From Solea solea (lineage: Eukaryota; Chordata; Actinopteri; Pleuronectiformes; Soleidae): a stretch of 64,000 bases of DNA. The notes under the pieces are model-generated. The model worked only from the letters and a program-made list of their open reading frames with translations. It searched no databases and was not told the origin of the DNA. The DNA lies in contig NC_081147.1 in assembly GCF_958295425.1 (NCBI RefSeq), forward strand, positions 202,001 through 266,000, given 5' to 3'. The position numbers and the translations under genes are program-made. Every line of letters starts with the position of its first letter. Position 1 is the first letter of the stretch. Below are positions 34,250-48,700 of the stretch, one piece after another.

Positions 34250-36855
34250 GACTCTTCTGGCTGCAATTCATCTGGAGAGGTGAGTGGGCGGGGCCAGGAT
34301 GATGATGGTGATGGTGATGGTGGTGAAGATGGTGAAGATGATGATGATGACGATGGTGATGCTGCTGAAGATGATGGTGAAGATGATGATGATGCTGGTG
34401 AAGATGATGATGATGATGATGGTGAAGATGATGATGATGACCATGGTGATGCTGGTGAAGATGATGATGATGATGGTGAAAATGATGATGGTGATGATGC
34501 TGGTGAAGATGATGATGATGATGATGGTGAAATGATGATGATGATGATGATGATGGTGATGCTGATGGTGGTGATGCTGGTGAAGATGATGATGGTGATG
34601 AAGATGATGATGGTGATGATGGTGAAGATGATGATGATGGTGAAGATGATGGTGATGATGATGGTGAAGATGATGACGGTGGTGAAGATGATGGTGATGA
34701 TGATGATGGTGATGCTGCTGAAGATGATGGTGAAGATGATGCTGGTGAAGATGATGATGATGACGATGGTGATGCTGGTGAAGAAGATGATGGTGAAGCT
34801 GGTGAAGATGATAATGATGATGACGGTGATGATGCTGGTGAAGATGATGATGATGGTGAAAATGATGATGATGATGATGATGATGCTGGTGAAGATGATG
34901 ATGATGGTGATGCTGGTGAAGATGATGATGATGATGATGGTGATGATATGGTGATGCTTGTGAAGATGATGATGATGGTGGTGATAATGATGGTGATGAA
35001 GATGATGATGATGATGGTGATGAAGATGGTTACAGTTCTTCTTCATGTCTATTGGCTGCAGGTACCTGGACACCTTCCGTAGAGCTGCTCTCCTATTGGC
35101 TCAGGACTTCACTCACCTGGACCATGATGCTCTGGTCAGTCTGGGCGTGACCGCCACTGGACACAGGAAGAGAATCCTGCGCCTGGTCAGTCACATTCAG
35201 AAGTCACAGGCACAAACATCCAATCAGAGAGCGGTGTCTGATCTGCCACGTGACCGCTGTCAGTCTGCGTCTTCATCAGAGCGCGTTTGTGGCTCCGCCC
35301 CTCACCGCCGCTCCACAGGACCTGTGAACTTTGAGGTTTTGAGAAATAGTTCTGAGCCAAACCTCGCCGCCATGTTGACAAACTCAGAGTCCAGCAGAGC
35401 TGCGGTGAAGCCGGTCCCCAAACCCAGGACTGTCTTCAACCGCCGCAGGACTGCACCCGTCCACTTCTGTCCCACCCCTGACCCGGCCCCACCCCCAGCC
35501 CGCAGGCTCTCCCAGGAGTCCATATGTTTCACCATGTTGGACAGTCTCACCTCCAGGGACACGCCCACTCCTGGCAACAAGTTGAACTCTGATCTCAATG
35601 ACAAACTGACCACACCCCACAGGAGGCGGAGCCGACCAGAGAGGTCGAGGCCCACTCGAAGTTTGTCTCTATCAGACACCGGCGGGTCGTTGCCACCTGT
35701 TCCCCCGCGTATGAACCGCTTAGTTCCTCCCTCAGTCCACCAGGAGGCTCCGCCGTCTTCTTCTCCACCTGTGCAGACGGAGCAGAACCATACTTTGTTG
35801 ACTTCTGGTCCTGGAAGTGGTGAGAGCAGCGGACACTCTGGATCCACAGGGATGGAGATGGTCTCAAATGACATCTACTGGGGCACTTTACCTGTATCTA
35901 CTGCCCCCGGTGGAGAGAGAAGTCACTGCAGCCAACTGTCAGCTCCTCAGACTCCGCCCAGACAAACCTCTGAGAGGAACAGGTGTTTGATTAGTTAATG
36001 ATCAGCAGGAATAAACATGACTCAGCATCTCTAGACATGAGTCAACATATCTACATGACTCAGCATCTCTTCACATGAGTCAGCATCTCTACACATGACT
36101 CAGCATCTCTAGACATGAGTCAACATATCTACATGACTCAGCATCTCTTCACATGAGTCAGCATCTCTAGACACGAGTCAGCATATCTACATGACTCAGC
36201 ATCTCTACACGAGTCAGCATCTCTAGACATGAGTCAGCATATCTACATGACTCAGCATCTCTACACATAACTCAGCATCTCTACACATGACTCAGCATCT
36301 CTACATGAGTTAGCATCTCTACATGACTCAGCATCTCTACACATGAGTCAGCATCTCTACATGACTCAGCATCTCTACACATGACTCAGCATCTCTACAT
36401 GACTCAGCATCTCTACACATGACTTAGCATCTCTACACATGACTCAGCATCTCTACACATGACTCAGCATCTCTACACATGACTCAGCATCTCTACACAT
36501 GACTCAGCATCTCTACATGACTCAGCATCTCTACACATGACTTAGCATCTCTACACATGACTCAGCATCTCTACACATGACTCAGCATCTCTACACATGA
36601 CTCAGCATCTCTAGACATGAGTCAGCATATCTACATGACTCAGCATCTCTACACATGACTCAGCATCTCTACACATGACTCAGCGTCTCTACACACGAGT
36701 CAGCATCTCTACACACGAGTCAGCATCTCTACACATGACTCAGCATCTCTACACATGAGTTGATTGAACAAACCAAAGAAACATTTTTTTTTCTCATGTC
36801 TGTTTTTTCAGTTGCAGCAATTTAAGTAACAATTCTTCAGGATCAACCAGAGGTG

Positions 36856-36890
<35 letters not shown>

Positions 36891-39800
36891 CCTCTGAAGT
36901 GTCTCTGTGTCTTCCGAGGTGTCTCTGAAGTGTCTCTGTGTCCTCAGTGTCCACTGATGACCCTGAAGAGGACATCAGTCCATACTGTGAGACGGTTTTT
37001 CACAGCAGAAGAACCGTCTCTGAGGTCAGACATGTTGGATTATAATCCCACAGGATTAACTCTGCACCTGTAATTAACAGAAAGATTGTTTTAATCTCCA
37101 GATTGACAGAAGAGGAGTGGAAGCAAGAGACATGAGGAAGGAAGAGTGGAAAGACGCAGAGGATCATGGGTAAAAAGTAACCATGGTATACATTTGAACT
37201 TTTAGTTATATATACTTATAATAATGTCCACACTGTCTCCTTCTTCTTCGCCCCATCTCTGTCTCCTTCTTTGTCTTCGTCCCCGTCTCTGTTTCCTTCT
37301 TTGTCTTCGCCCCGTCTCTGTCTTTGTCTTCGCTCCGCCTGTCTCCTTCTTTGTCTTCGTCCCCGTCTCTGTCTCCTTCTTTGTCTTCGCCCCGTCTCTG
37401 TCTTTGTCTTCGCTCTGTCTGTCTCCTTCTTTGTCTTCAGTCAGAAGTTGTCGTGGACAAAGCGTCTGTCTCAGGCTCTTCACTCTGGAGATTCTCAGGG
37501 CTACAGCACCGTTGGCGAAGCCCCGCCCCCTCTACATGGACTGTCCCTGCCCCCCCACGAGACGGACGACGACTTGACCATTTCCCCCTACGCCAGCTAC
37601 ACCTCCCTGACCGAGAGAGCCCCGCCCATCATCAGTGGCTGGCTGGACAAACTGTCTCCACAAGGGTGCGTTTAATTTTAACACCTGCTTCTTGTTTAGT
37701 GGTCTTTGATACAGTTTTAGTGTTCCTTGAACATTTTTAATTCATCCTTGAACGGTTTTAAGTGGTCCTTGAAACAGTTTTAGTGGTCCTTGAACAGCTT
37801 TAATTCATCCTTGAACAGTTTAAAGTGGTCTTTGAAACAGTTTTAGTGGTCCTTGAAACAGTTTTAGTGGTCCTTGAAACAGTTTTAGTGGTCCTTGAAC
37901 AGCTTTAATTCATCCTTGAACAGCTTTAATTCATCCTTGAACAGCTTTAAGTGGTCCTTGAAACAGGTTTAGTGGTCCTGGAAAACGGTTTTGAGTTGTC
38001 ATAGAACTGTTTTAATGTACTTGATGTTAAACTCCGCCCATTTTCTTGAAGTTTTGTTTTAGGAAGTTACACACATCAGTGACACGTGTGTGTGTGTGTG
38101 TGTGTGTGTCTATGTGTGTCTGAGTGTGTATGTATCAGGACTCCTCTCTTGCTGCGTCTCCTCCTCTCTGCTCCTCCCTGTGTCTCCTCCCTCCTCAGAA
38201 GCTTCCTCTGTTTCGTCACCTTCTTCTCTTCCTTTTCATCCTTTACTGGGTTTGTGTTTGTCTTCACTTCTTATAATTCTCTCGTTGACTCCCTCGTTGA
38301 TTCGTTGACTCCCTCGTTGATTCGTTGACTCCCTCGTTGATTCGTTGACTCCCTTGTTGATTCGTTGACTCTCTCGTTGACTCTCTCGTTGATTCATTGA
38401 CTCTCTCGTTGACTCCCTTGTTGATTAATTGACTCTCTCGTTGACTCCCTCGTATCGTTGACTCTCTCGTTGACTCCCTTGTTGATTCATTGACTCTCTC
38501 GTTGACTCCCTCGTTGTATCGTTGACTCTCTCGTTGACTCCCTTGTTGATTCATTGACTCTCTCGTTGACTCCCTCGTTTTATCGTTGACTCCCTCGTTG
38601 ACTCCCTCGTTGACTCCCTCGTTGATTCGTTGGCACTCTCGTTGACTCCCTCATTGACTCCCTCGTTGACTCCCTTGTTGATTCGTTGACTCCCTCGTTG
38701 ATTCGTTGACTCCCTTGCTGACTCCCTCGTTGACTCCCCCGTTGATTCGTTGACTCTCTCATTGACTCCCTCGTTGATTCGTTGACTCCCTTGCTGACTC
38801 CCTCGTTGACTCCCTCGTTGATTCGTTGACTCTCTCGTTGACTCCCTCGTTGATTCGTTGACCCTCTCGTTGACTCCCTCGTTGACTCCCTCGTTGACTC
38901 TGATGGTCTTTGTTTTTCAGAAACTATGTTTTTCAGAAACGCTTGGTGAAGTTTGACGGGAAAAACCTGATGTACTTTGGCAGCGAGAAGGTGATTAAGT
39001 TTTTAATTCAACCATTGAATACAGATTTGATTCATATTGATGTTTATAACGTTGACTTTTTCCCTTTCCCGTGTTTCAGGATGTTTATCCTAAAGGAGTC
39101 ATCCCATTGGCAGCCATCCAGATGTCCCGCCCCTCCAAAGACAACAAGTTTGAAGTAGTGACGAGTCAGCGGATCTTTGTGTTCCGGGCTGAAAATGAAG
39201 GTAAATGACGTCATCAGTCACATGAGCCGTCCTCTCCCCAGCAGGTCATGTGACCGGGCTTCACTGAACCGGGTCTGCTGTGTGGTTTCAGTGCTGCGGC
39301 GCCGCTGGGTCTCCACTCTGCAGGAACACGTCAGGGATCAGCTGGTGTTCGGACGCCGGCGTTTCGGTCCCGGGTCTCACTGTCAGAAACACGGCGCCCT
39401 CGAGCTGAAGGGAACTAAGTCCAAAGTCTACGTCGCTATAAACACGGATCAGATATGGATCCACAAGAGCGAGCAGGTGAGACGGGAGGTGGTTTTATGA
39501 GCCACCAGGGGGCAGCAGCACGTCATGACTCTTTGTTTGTGCTACTGTAGTGTTTTCGGAACGGAATAGGAATCACGGTGATCGAGGCTCGCGGTTCCAC
39601 CATCAGAGACGGAAAACACAAGAGCTTTGACCTCATCACGCCGTTCAAAAGCTTCAGGTAACAAACAATGACCTGTGTGTCGTTAAATGGCTTAAACCAC
39701 GCCCTCACACTCTGTCCCGCCCCCTTAGCTTCAACGCAGAGTCTGATCGTGAGAAGCGGGACTGGATGGAGGCACTGCAGGAGTCCATCGCAGAGACGCT

Positions 39801-42712
39801 GTCTGACTACGAGGTGGCCGAGAAGATCTGGTCCAACCGATCAAACCGGACCTGTGCCGACTGTAAGGCCCCGAACCCGGACTGGGCATCCATCAACCTG
39901 TGTGTGGTCATCTGCAAGAACTGTGCAGGTAGGACCGGGTCAAAGGTCATGGGTCAGTCATGTCTCCTCCTTGTCAATCAATGACTCTATGTTCTTCCAG
40001 CCAAACCTGGTCCACATTCTATTCCACACCAGTCCAGTAGGTGGTGCAATAAGGTTGTTTTAAATCAGGTAGAGGCGTGTTCTTGTACTTCCTGTTACCA
40101 TCAATTAGCAGCTCAAGAATGTGCGTTGCGCTCTACCTGATTTAAAACAACCTTATAACAACTCTACTGGACTGCGACGTTTTAACAGTGACATCTATCG
40201 TACGAGCCAAATAATGAGCTGTTCTTCTTCTACAGCTCATTATTTGGCAGCCGGTCTATTCAATGATGAATAGAACAGCTCATTATTTGGCAGTCGGTCT
40301 CTTCATTGATGAATAGAACAGCTCATTTTTTGGCAGTCGGTCTCTTCATTGATGAATAGAACAGCTCATCATTTGGCAGTCGGTCTCTTCATTGATGAAT
40401 AGAACAGCTCATTACTTGGCAGTCGGTCTCTTCATTGATGAATAGAACAGCTCATCATTTGGCAGTCGGTCTCTTCATTGATGAATAGAACAGCTCATTA
40501 CTTGGCAGTCGGTCTCTTCATCGATGAATAGAACAGCTCATCATTTGGCAGTCGGTCTCTTCATCGATGAATAGAACAGCTCATCATTTGGCAGTCGGTC
40601 TCTTCATCGATGAATAGAACAGCTCATCATTTGGCAGTCGGTCTCTTCATTGATGAATAGAACAGCTCATTATTTGGCAGTCGGTCTCTTCATTGATGAA
40701 TAGAACAGCTCATTTTTTGACAGTCGGTCTCTTCATTGATGAATAGAACAGCTCATCATTTGGCAGTCGGTCTCTTCATTGATGAATAGAACAGCTCATT
40801 TTTTGGCAGTCGGCCTCTTCATTGATGAATAGAACAGCTCATCATTTGGCAGTCGGTCTCTTCATTGATGAATAGAACAGCTCATCATTTGGCAGTCGGT
40901 CTCTTCATTGATGAATAGAACAGCTCATCATTTGGCAGTCGGTCTCTTCATTGATGAATAGAACAGCTCATTTTTTGGCAGTCGGTCTCTTCATTGATGA
41001 ATAGAACAGCTCATCATTTGGCAGTCGGTCTCTTCATTGATGAATAGAACAGCTCATCATTTGGCAGTCGGTCTCTTCATTGATGAATAGAACAGCTCAT
41101 TATTGGGCAGCCGGTCTATTCATTGATGAATAGAACAGCTCATCATTTGGCAGTCGGTCTCTTCATTGATGAATAGAACAGCTCATTATTTGGCAGTCGG
41201 TCTCTTCATTGATGAATAGAACAGCTCATTATTTGGCAGTCGGTCTCTTAATTGATACATAGGACAGCTCATTATTTGGCAGTCGGTCTCAAAAATGATT
41301 AATAGGACAGCTCATTATTTGGCAGTCGGTATCTTAATTGATGAATAGGACAGCTCATTATTTGGCAGTCGGTCTATTCTTCTAAAATCTACTGCTTTAA
41401 GAGAAGAAACTGACTCTGTGTGTGTGTGTGTGTGTCTCAGGACAGCACAGAAGTCTGGGGACGATGGTCTCTAAAGTCCAGAGTCTGAAGTTGGACACCA
41501 GTGTGTGGAGTAACGAGATTGTCCAGGTGAGACGAGAACAGCTGAGTGTCCACCTGTAACTTCCTGTTTACTTTCACTTCCTGTTTGTGTAAACAACAGA
41601 TGGTAATGCAAATAAATGAATGGATGATTTGCAGCTGTTCATCATGCTCGGTAACGACCGGGCCAACGACTTCTGGGCGCCGCGTCTGTCGCCCTCAGAC
41701 GAGATGGACTGCGACGCGTCGCCTGAACAGCGGCGGGAGTTCATCACACAGAAGTACAGAGAGGGAAGGCTCCGCCTCCCTCACCCTGCGTTCAGCAGCC
41801 AGGAACAGCTGCTCAAGGTCTGATAGGTCCACAGCAGCGATGACATCACAGCGGTCACGTGACCCACAGTAACACGCGTGTTTCCACACAGGTGTTGTGT
41901 TCGGCCGTTTCTGAACAGACGCTTCTGAAAACTGTCACTCACATTTTCTCGGAGGCGGAGTCAGCTCGTCTCACCAACGACTTTGATTCCACCCAACAGC
42001 ACCACCAGGTGTTGGATCACTGCACTGCATCAGGTCTGAACTCCACTGTTAGCATGTTAGCATAGTGTGTGTGTGTGTGTGTTCTGTCATAAACACTGAC
42101 CTTGTCGGGACCAGTAGAGACCAAAACCTGGTCCTAATGAGGCAGAACCTCATTTACGAGGAACTGGTTTAGTTTAGGACTAAGATTTGAATTGTGGTTA
42201 TGGTTAAGGTTAGTGTTAGTCATTAACTGGTTAGGGTTAAGGTTAGTGTTAGTCATTAACTGGTTATGGTGAAGGTTAGTGATAGTCATTAACTGTTATG
42301 GTGAAGGTTATCGTTAGTCGTTAACTGGTTATGGTTAAGGTTAGTGTTAGTCATTAACTGGTTATGGTTAAGGTCAGTGTTAGTCGTTAACTGGTTATGG
42401 TTATGGTTAGTGTTAGTCGTTAACTGGTTATGGTGAAGGTTAGTGTTAGTCGTTAACTGGTTAGGGTTAAGGTCAGTGTTAGTCATTAACTGGTTATGGT
42501 GAAGGTCAGTGTTAGTCATTAACTGGTTATGGTTAAGGTTAGTTAGTGATGAGACTTTGTTTAGTCTTTTTAAATGACTGGACATCAATGCGTCCTGTCT
42601 GTCTGTGTGTGTCTGTGTGTGTGTGTGTGTGTCTGTCTGTCTGTGTGTGTGTGTTTGTCTGTGTGTGTGTGAGTCTGTGTGTTGTGTGTGTGTGTGTGTG
42701 TGTGTCTGTCCT

Positions 42713-42743
<31 letters not shown>

Positions 42744-45700
42744 GGTCTGTCTGTGTCTGTGTCTGTGTCTCTGTGTGTGTGTGTGTCTGTGTGTGTGTGT
42801 GTGTCTGTGTGTCTGTCTGTCTGTGTGTGTTTGTCTGTGTCTGTGTGTGTGTGTGTGTGTTGTGTGAGTGAGTCTGTCTGTGTCTGTGTGTGTGTGTGTG
42901 TGTGTGTGGGTCTGTCTGTGTCTGTGTCTGTGTCTCTGTGTGTGTGTGTGTCCTGTGTGTGTGTGTGTGTGTGTCTCCTCAGACCCTGGNNNNNNNNNNN
43001 NNNNNNNNNNNNNNNNNNNNNNNNNNNNNNNNNNNNNNNNNNNNNNNNNNNNNNNNNNNNNNNNNNNNNNNNNNNNNNNNNNNNNNNNNNNNNNNNNNNN
43101 NNNNNNNNNNNNNNNNNNNNNNNNNNNNNNNNNNNNNNNNNNNNNNNNNNNNNNNNNNNNNNNNNNNNNNNNNNNNNNNNNNNNNNNNNGTTCTGAACGG
43201 GTTCGAGCCGACCCACGCGGGTCGCCGTGTGCCACGGCTCCCCGCGTGCCTCGCGCTCTCACCCGTTCATTCACCGCGCGCGGTACTAGTTATTTTCAGT
43301 ACTAGTTATTTTCAGTACTAGTTATTTTCAGCGGCGTTCCCACGCATGTCGATCCAAATTTCGGGGGGATCGGGCAACGTATGGCAAAGTTATAGGGCAC
43401 TTCCTGTTTAAAATGGCAGACTTCCTGTTCGGTCAAGTGCGTGTCCGTGAACGTGTTCAGGGAACTTCCCTTGTCTTACATATCAAGTTTTGTGCAGATC
43501 GGATAATCTTAGAGTTTACTTCCTGTTTCGGACATTCCACTTCCTGTTAGGAGGTCATCTCTTGCAGACATGCTCAGGACAGGTCCCTGGTGTCACATAA
43601 AAGGTTTCGTGCAAATCGGACAACGTACGGCAAAGTTAGAGGGCACTTCCTGTTTAAAATGGCCAACTTCCTGTTCGTCTCTGGAAACATGTTCAGGAAA
43701 GGTCCCGTAACTCACATATCTAGTTTTGTGTCAATCGGACAATGTAAGACTTTACTTCCTGTTTCGGGTGTTCCACTTCCTGTAGGGAGGTGACCTTTTA
43801 CGGACATGCTCAGGACAGGTCCCTGGTGTCACATATAAGGTTTTGTGCAGATCGGACAATGTACGGCAAAGTTAGAAGGCACTTCCTGTTCAAAATGGCC
43901 GACTTCCTGTTCGGTCAACGGCGTCTCCGTAAACATGTTCAGGGAAGGTCCGGTAACTCACATATCTAGTTTCGTGTCAATCGGACAATGTAAGACTTTA
44001 CTTCCTGTTTCGGGCGTTCCACTTCCTGTAGGGAGGTGACCTTTTACGGACATGTTGAGGAAGGGTCTGGGGTCCCACATACTAAGTTTCAAGTGGATAC
44101 AACAATCCCTGTTGGAGCAGCATCAAAAACTATAAATGTAATTCTGTCTGCTGTCACCAGGGGGCGCTGTATTTGAAAATGAATATTTTCATATAGACGT
44201 GTTCAGGGCCGGACTGTCATCAATCCTTGCAAGTTTGGTTCAGATCGGACCAGGATTGGCAAAGTTGTAACAGTTTGTTTTTTTAGAATTTTCTACCACC
44301 ACCAGGAGGCGCTGTTTTCAAAATGTACCGTTTCAGCAACATAGTCGTCTTCAGCAACTAACCAGCATCAACTATAGCAAGTTTGGTTTGGATCAGACCT
44401 TCCATCACGAAGTTATAAGAGTTTCATTGTCTGTTAAGAAAAATTATTATTATCTCCAATTTTGGCGCCCCCTATCTCGTACGCCATACAATATTTTAAA
44501 AAGCTTTTGATAACTTTTGATGCTCAACTCGTCCACATTGATCTCACCAAGTTTGAAGGTGATCGCACAAAAGCTCTAGGAGGAGATAATTGAAATACAA
44601 GCTGTCATATTGTCTGCTGTCACCAGGGGGCGCTGTTTTCGAAATTTAATATTTTCATATAGACGTCTTTAGGGCCGGACTATCATCAATCCTAGCAAGT
44701 TTGGTTCAGATCGGACCAGGATTCACGAAGTTGTAGCAGTTTGATTTTTTGTTCCAAAAATCCGACTTTGCGTCGTTGCCATGGCAACACCGTTAAACGA
44801 TTTGTCGTCATATTGATCACGCATCATCTACCATGTGTTTTGACTGTTGTCACCAATTTTGAGTGCGGTACGATTATCTGTGTAAAAGTTATTCCCGAAA
44901 TCGTAAAAAAACTTTTTTTTTGTGTATTTTCTTTCACCACAAGGAGGCGCTGTTTTCAAACTTCACCGTTTTTTCATAGACGTCTTCAGCCATGGCCCAT
45001 CATCAATCATAGCAAGTTTGGTTCGGATCGGACCTTCCATCGCAAAGTTATAAGAGTTTTATTTTTCTGATGCGAAACATCAGAATCATCACGAACTTTG
45101 CCGCCCCCTATCTCGTGCGCCGTGCGACATTTGAAAAAACTTTTGATACCGTGAGCTCCTCAACTGGTCCACAGGGACCTCACCAAGTTTGAAGGTGATC
45201 GCACGAAAACTCTAGGAGGAGTTAGTTCAAATACCATTGCTGCGAATTCGCCAAAATCGCCCAAAAATGGCCAATCAACCCAAGATGGCGGATTTCCTGT
45301 TGGGTTTGGATCATGGTCATAATGTAATTTTTTCTTCATCCCGACCCACTACACATGTGTACCGAATTTCGGGCATGTGCGATAATTGTGTTGGTCATGG
45401 TGAATTTGGACAGGTGGCGCAGCACTTATTGGCCCCTCCCACATTCAATTTTTGACGCACATTCCCCGAACCTTTTTCAGACTTAAATTTACACCACGAT
45501 TGATGCGGTCACAAAAATCTGTGAGTTTTGGGGTATGGGAAAGGCTTCAAAAAGGCGATTTACTTTAAGGAATAATAAGAATAATAATAATAATAATAAT
45601 AACTAGTACTGAAAATAACTAGTACCGCGCGCGGTTCTGAACGGGTTCGAGCCGACCCACGCGGGTCGCCGTGTGCCACGGCTCCCCGCGTGCCTCGCGC

Positions 45701-48700
45701 TCTCACCCGTTCATTCACCGCGCGCGGTACTAGTTATTTTCAGTACTAGTTATTTTCAGCGGCGTCCCCGTGCATGTCGATCCAAATTTCGGGGGGGATC
45801 GCGGCAACGTATGGCAAAGTTATAGGGCACTTCCTGTTTAAAATGGCCGACTTCCTGTTCGGTCAAATGCGCGTCCGTAAACGTGTTCAGGGAACTTCCC
45901 TTGTCTTACATATCAAGTTTTGTTCAGATCGGACAATCTTAGAGTTTACTTCCTGTTTCGGGCGTTCCACTTCCTGTAGGGAGGTGACCTTTTACGGACA
46001 TGCTCAGGACAGGTCCCTGGTGTCACATATAAGATTTTGTGCAAATCGGACAACGTACGGCAAAGTTAGAGGGCACTTCCTGTTTAAAATGGCCGACTTC
46101 CTGTTCGTCTCCGGAAACATGTTCAGGGAAGGTCCCGTAACTCACATATCTAGTTTCGTGTCAATCGGACAATGTAAGACTTTACTTCCTGTTTCGGGCG
46201 TTCCACTTCCTGTAGGGAGGTGACCTTTTACGGACATGTTGAGGAAGGGTCTGGGGTCCCACATACTAAGTTTCAAGTGGATACAACAATCCCTGTTGGA
46301 GCAGCATCAAAAACTATAAATGTAATTCTGTCTGCTGTCACCAGGGGGCGCTGTATTTGAAAATGAATATTTTCATATAGACGTGTTCAGGGCCAGACTG
46401 TCATCAATCCTTGCAAGTTTGGTTCAGATTGGACCAGGATTGGCAAAGTTGTAACAGTTTGTTTTTTTAGAATTTTCTACCACCACCAGGAGGCGCTGTT
46501 TTCAAAATGTACCGTTTCAGCAACATAGTCGTCTTCAGCAACTAACCATCATCAACTATAGCAAGTTTGGTTGGGATCAGACCTTCCATCGCGAAGTTAT
46601 AAGAGTTTCATTGTCTGTTCTGAAAAATTATTATTATCTCCAATTTTGGCGCCCCCTATCTCGTACGCCATACAATATTTTAAAAAGCTTTTGATAACTT
46701 TTGATGCTCAACTCGTCCACATTGATCTCACCAAGTTTGAAGGTGATCGCACAAAAGCTCTAGGAGGAGATAATTGAAATACCAGCTGTCATATTGTCTG
46801 CTGTCACCAGGGGGCGCTGTTTTCGAAATTGAATATTTTCATATAGACGTCTTTAGGGCCGGACTATCATCAATCCTAGCAAGTTTGAGTCAGATCGGAC
46901 CAGGATTCGCGAAGTTGTAGCAGTTTGATTTTTTGTCCCAAAAATCCGACTTTCCGTCGTTGCCATGGCAACACCGTTAAACTATTTGTCGTCATATTGA
47001 TCACGCATCATCTACCATGTGTTTTGACTGTTGTCACCAATTTTGAGTATGGTACGATTATCTGTGTAAAAGTTATTCCCGAAATCGTAAAAAAACTTTT
47101 TTTTGGTGTATTTTCTTTCACCACAAGGAGGCGCTGTTTTCAAATTTCACCGTTTTTTCATAGACGTCTTCAGCCATGGCCCATCATCAATGGTAGCAAG
47201 TTTGGTTCGGATCGGACCTTCCATCGCAAAGTTATAAGAGTTTTAATTTTCTGATGCGAAACATCAGAATCATCACGAACTTTGCCGCCCCCTATCTCGT
47301 GCGCCGTGCGACATTTGAAAAAACATTTGATACCGTGAGCTCCTCAACTGGTCCACAGGGACCTCACCAAGTTTGAAGGTGATCGCACGAAAACTCTAGG
47401 AGGAGTTAGTTCAAATACCATTGCTGCGAATTCGCCAAAATCGCCAAAAAATCGCCAATCAACCCAAGATGGCGGATTTCCTGTTGGGTTTGGATCATGG
47501 TCATAATGTAATTTTTTCTTCATCCTGACCCACTACACATGTGTACCGAATTTCATGCATGTGCGATATTTGTGTTGGTCATGGTGAATTTGGACAGGTG
47601 GCGCCGCACTTATTGGCCCCTCCCACATTCAATTTTCGACGCACATTCCCCGAACCTTTTTCAGACGTAAATTTACACCAGGATTGATGCGGTCACAAAA
47701 ATTGGTGAGTTTTGGGGTATGGGAAAGGCCTCAAAAAGGCAATTCATTTGGGGGAATAATAAGAATAAAAATAACTAGTACCGCGCGCGGTTCTGAACGG
47801 GTTCGAGCCGACCCACGCGGGTCGCCGTGTGCCACGGCTCCCCGCGTGCCTCGCGCTCTCACCCGTTCATTCACCGCGCGCGGTACTAGTTATTTTCAGT
47901 ACTAGTTATTTTCAGCGGCGTCCCCGCGCATGTCGTTCCAAATTTCGAGGGGGATCAGGCAAAGTTATAGGGCACTTCCTGTTTAAAATGGCAGACTTCC
48001 TGTTCGGTCAAGTGCGTGTCCGTAAACGTGTTCAGGGAACTTCCCTTGTCTTACATATCAAGTTTTGTGCAGATCGGACAATCTTAGAGTTGACTTCCTG
48101 TTTCGAGCATTCCACTTCCTGTTGGGAGGTCATCTCTTGCAGACATGCTCAGGACAGGTCCCTGGTGTCACATAAAATGTTTCGTGCAAATCGGACAACG
48201 TACGGCAAAGTTAGAGGGCACTTCCTGTTTAAAATGGCCAACTTCCTGTTCGTCTCCGTAAACGTGTTCAGGGAAGTTCCCTTGTCTTACATATCAAGTT
48301 TTGTTCAGATCGGACAATGTAAGACTTTACTTCCTGTTTCGGGCGTTCCACTTCCTGTAGGGAGGTGACCTTTTACGGACATGCTCAGGACAGGTCCCTT
48401 AACTCACATATAAGGTTTTGTGCAGATCGGACAACGTACGGCAAAGTTAGAGGGCACTTCCTGTTTAAAATGGCCGACTTCCTGTTCGGTCAACGGCGTC
48501 TCCGTAAACATGTTCAGGGAAGGTCCAGTAACTCACATATCTAGTTTCGTGTCAATCGGACAATGTAATACTTTACTTCCTGTTTCGGGCGTTCCACTTC
48601 CTGTAGGGAGGTGACCTTTTACGGACATGTTGAGGAAGGGTCTGGGGTCCCACATACTAAGTTTTAAGTGGATACAACAATCCCTGTTGGAGCAGCATCA

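Noticed and set aside
38921..38936. Two TTTTTCAG acceptors 16 bp apart at an arap3 exon, considered as another duplicated splice site
   Set aside because: The second is explained by the conserved coding sequence NYVFQKR, so it need not be a repeat-derived copy.
40205..41390. Regular 43-bp spacing looked superficially like a CRISPR array
   Set aside because: The whole unit repeats, there are no unique spacers, and the context is a vertebrate intron.
42170..42545. Telomere-like GGTTAGGGTTAAGG strings
   Set aside because: The unit is 33 bp with TTAGTGTTAGTCATTAACTG; TTAGGG occurs only sporadically, so this is not an interstitial telomere.
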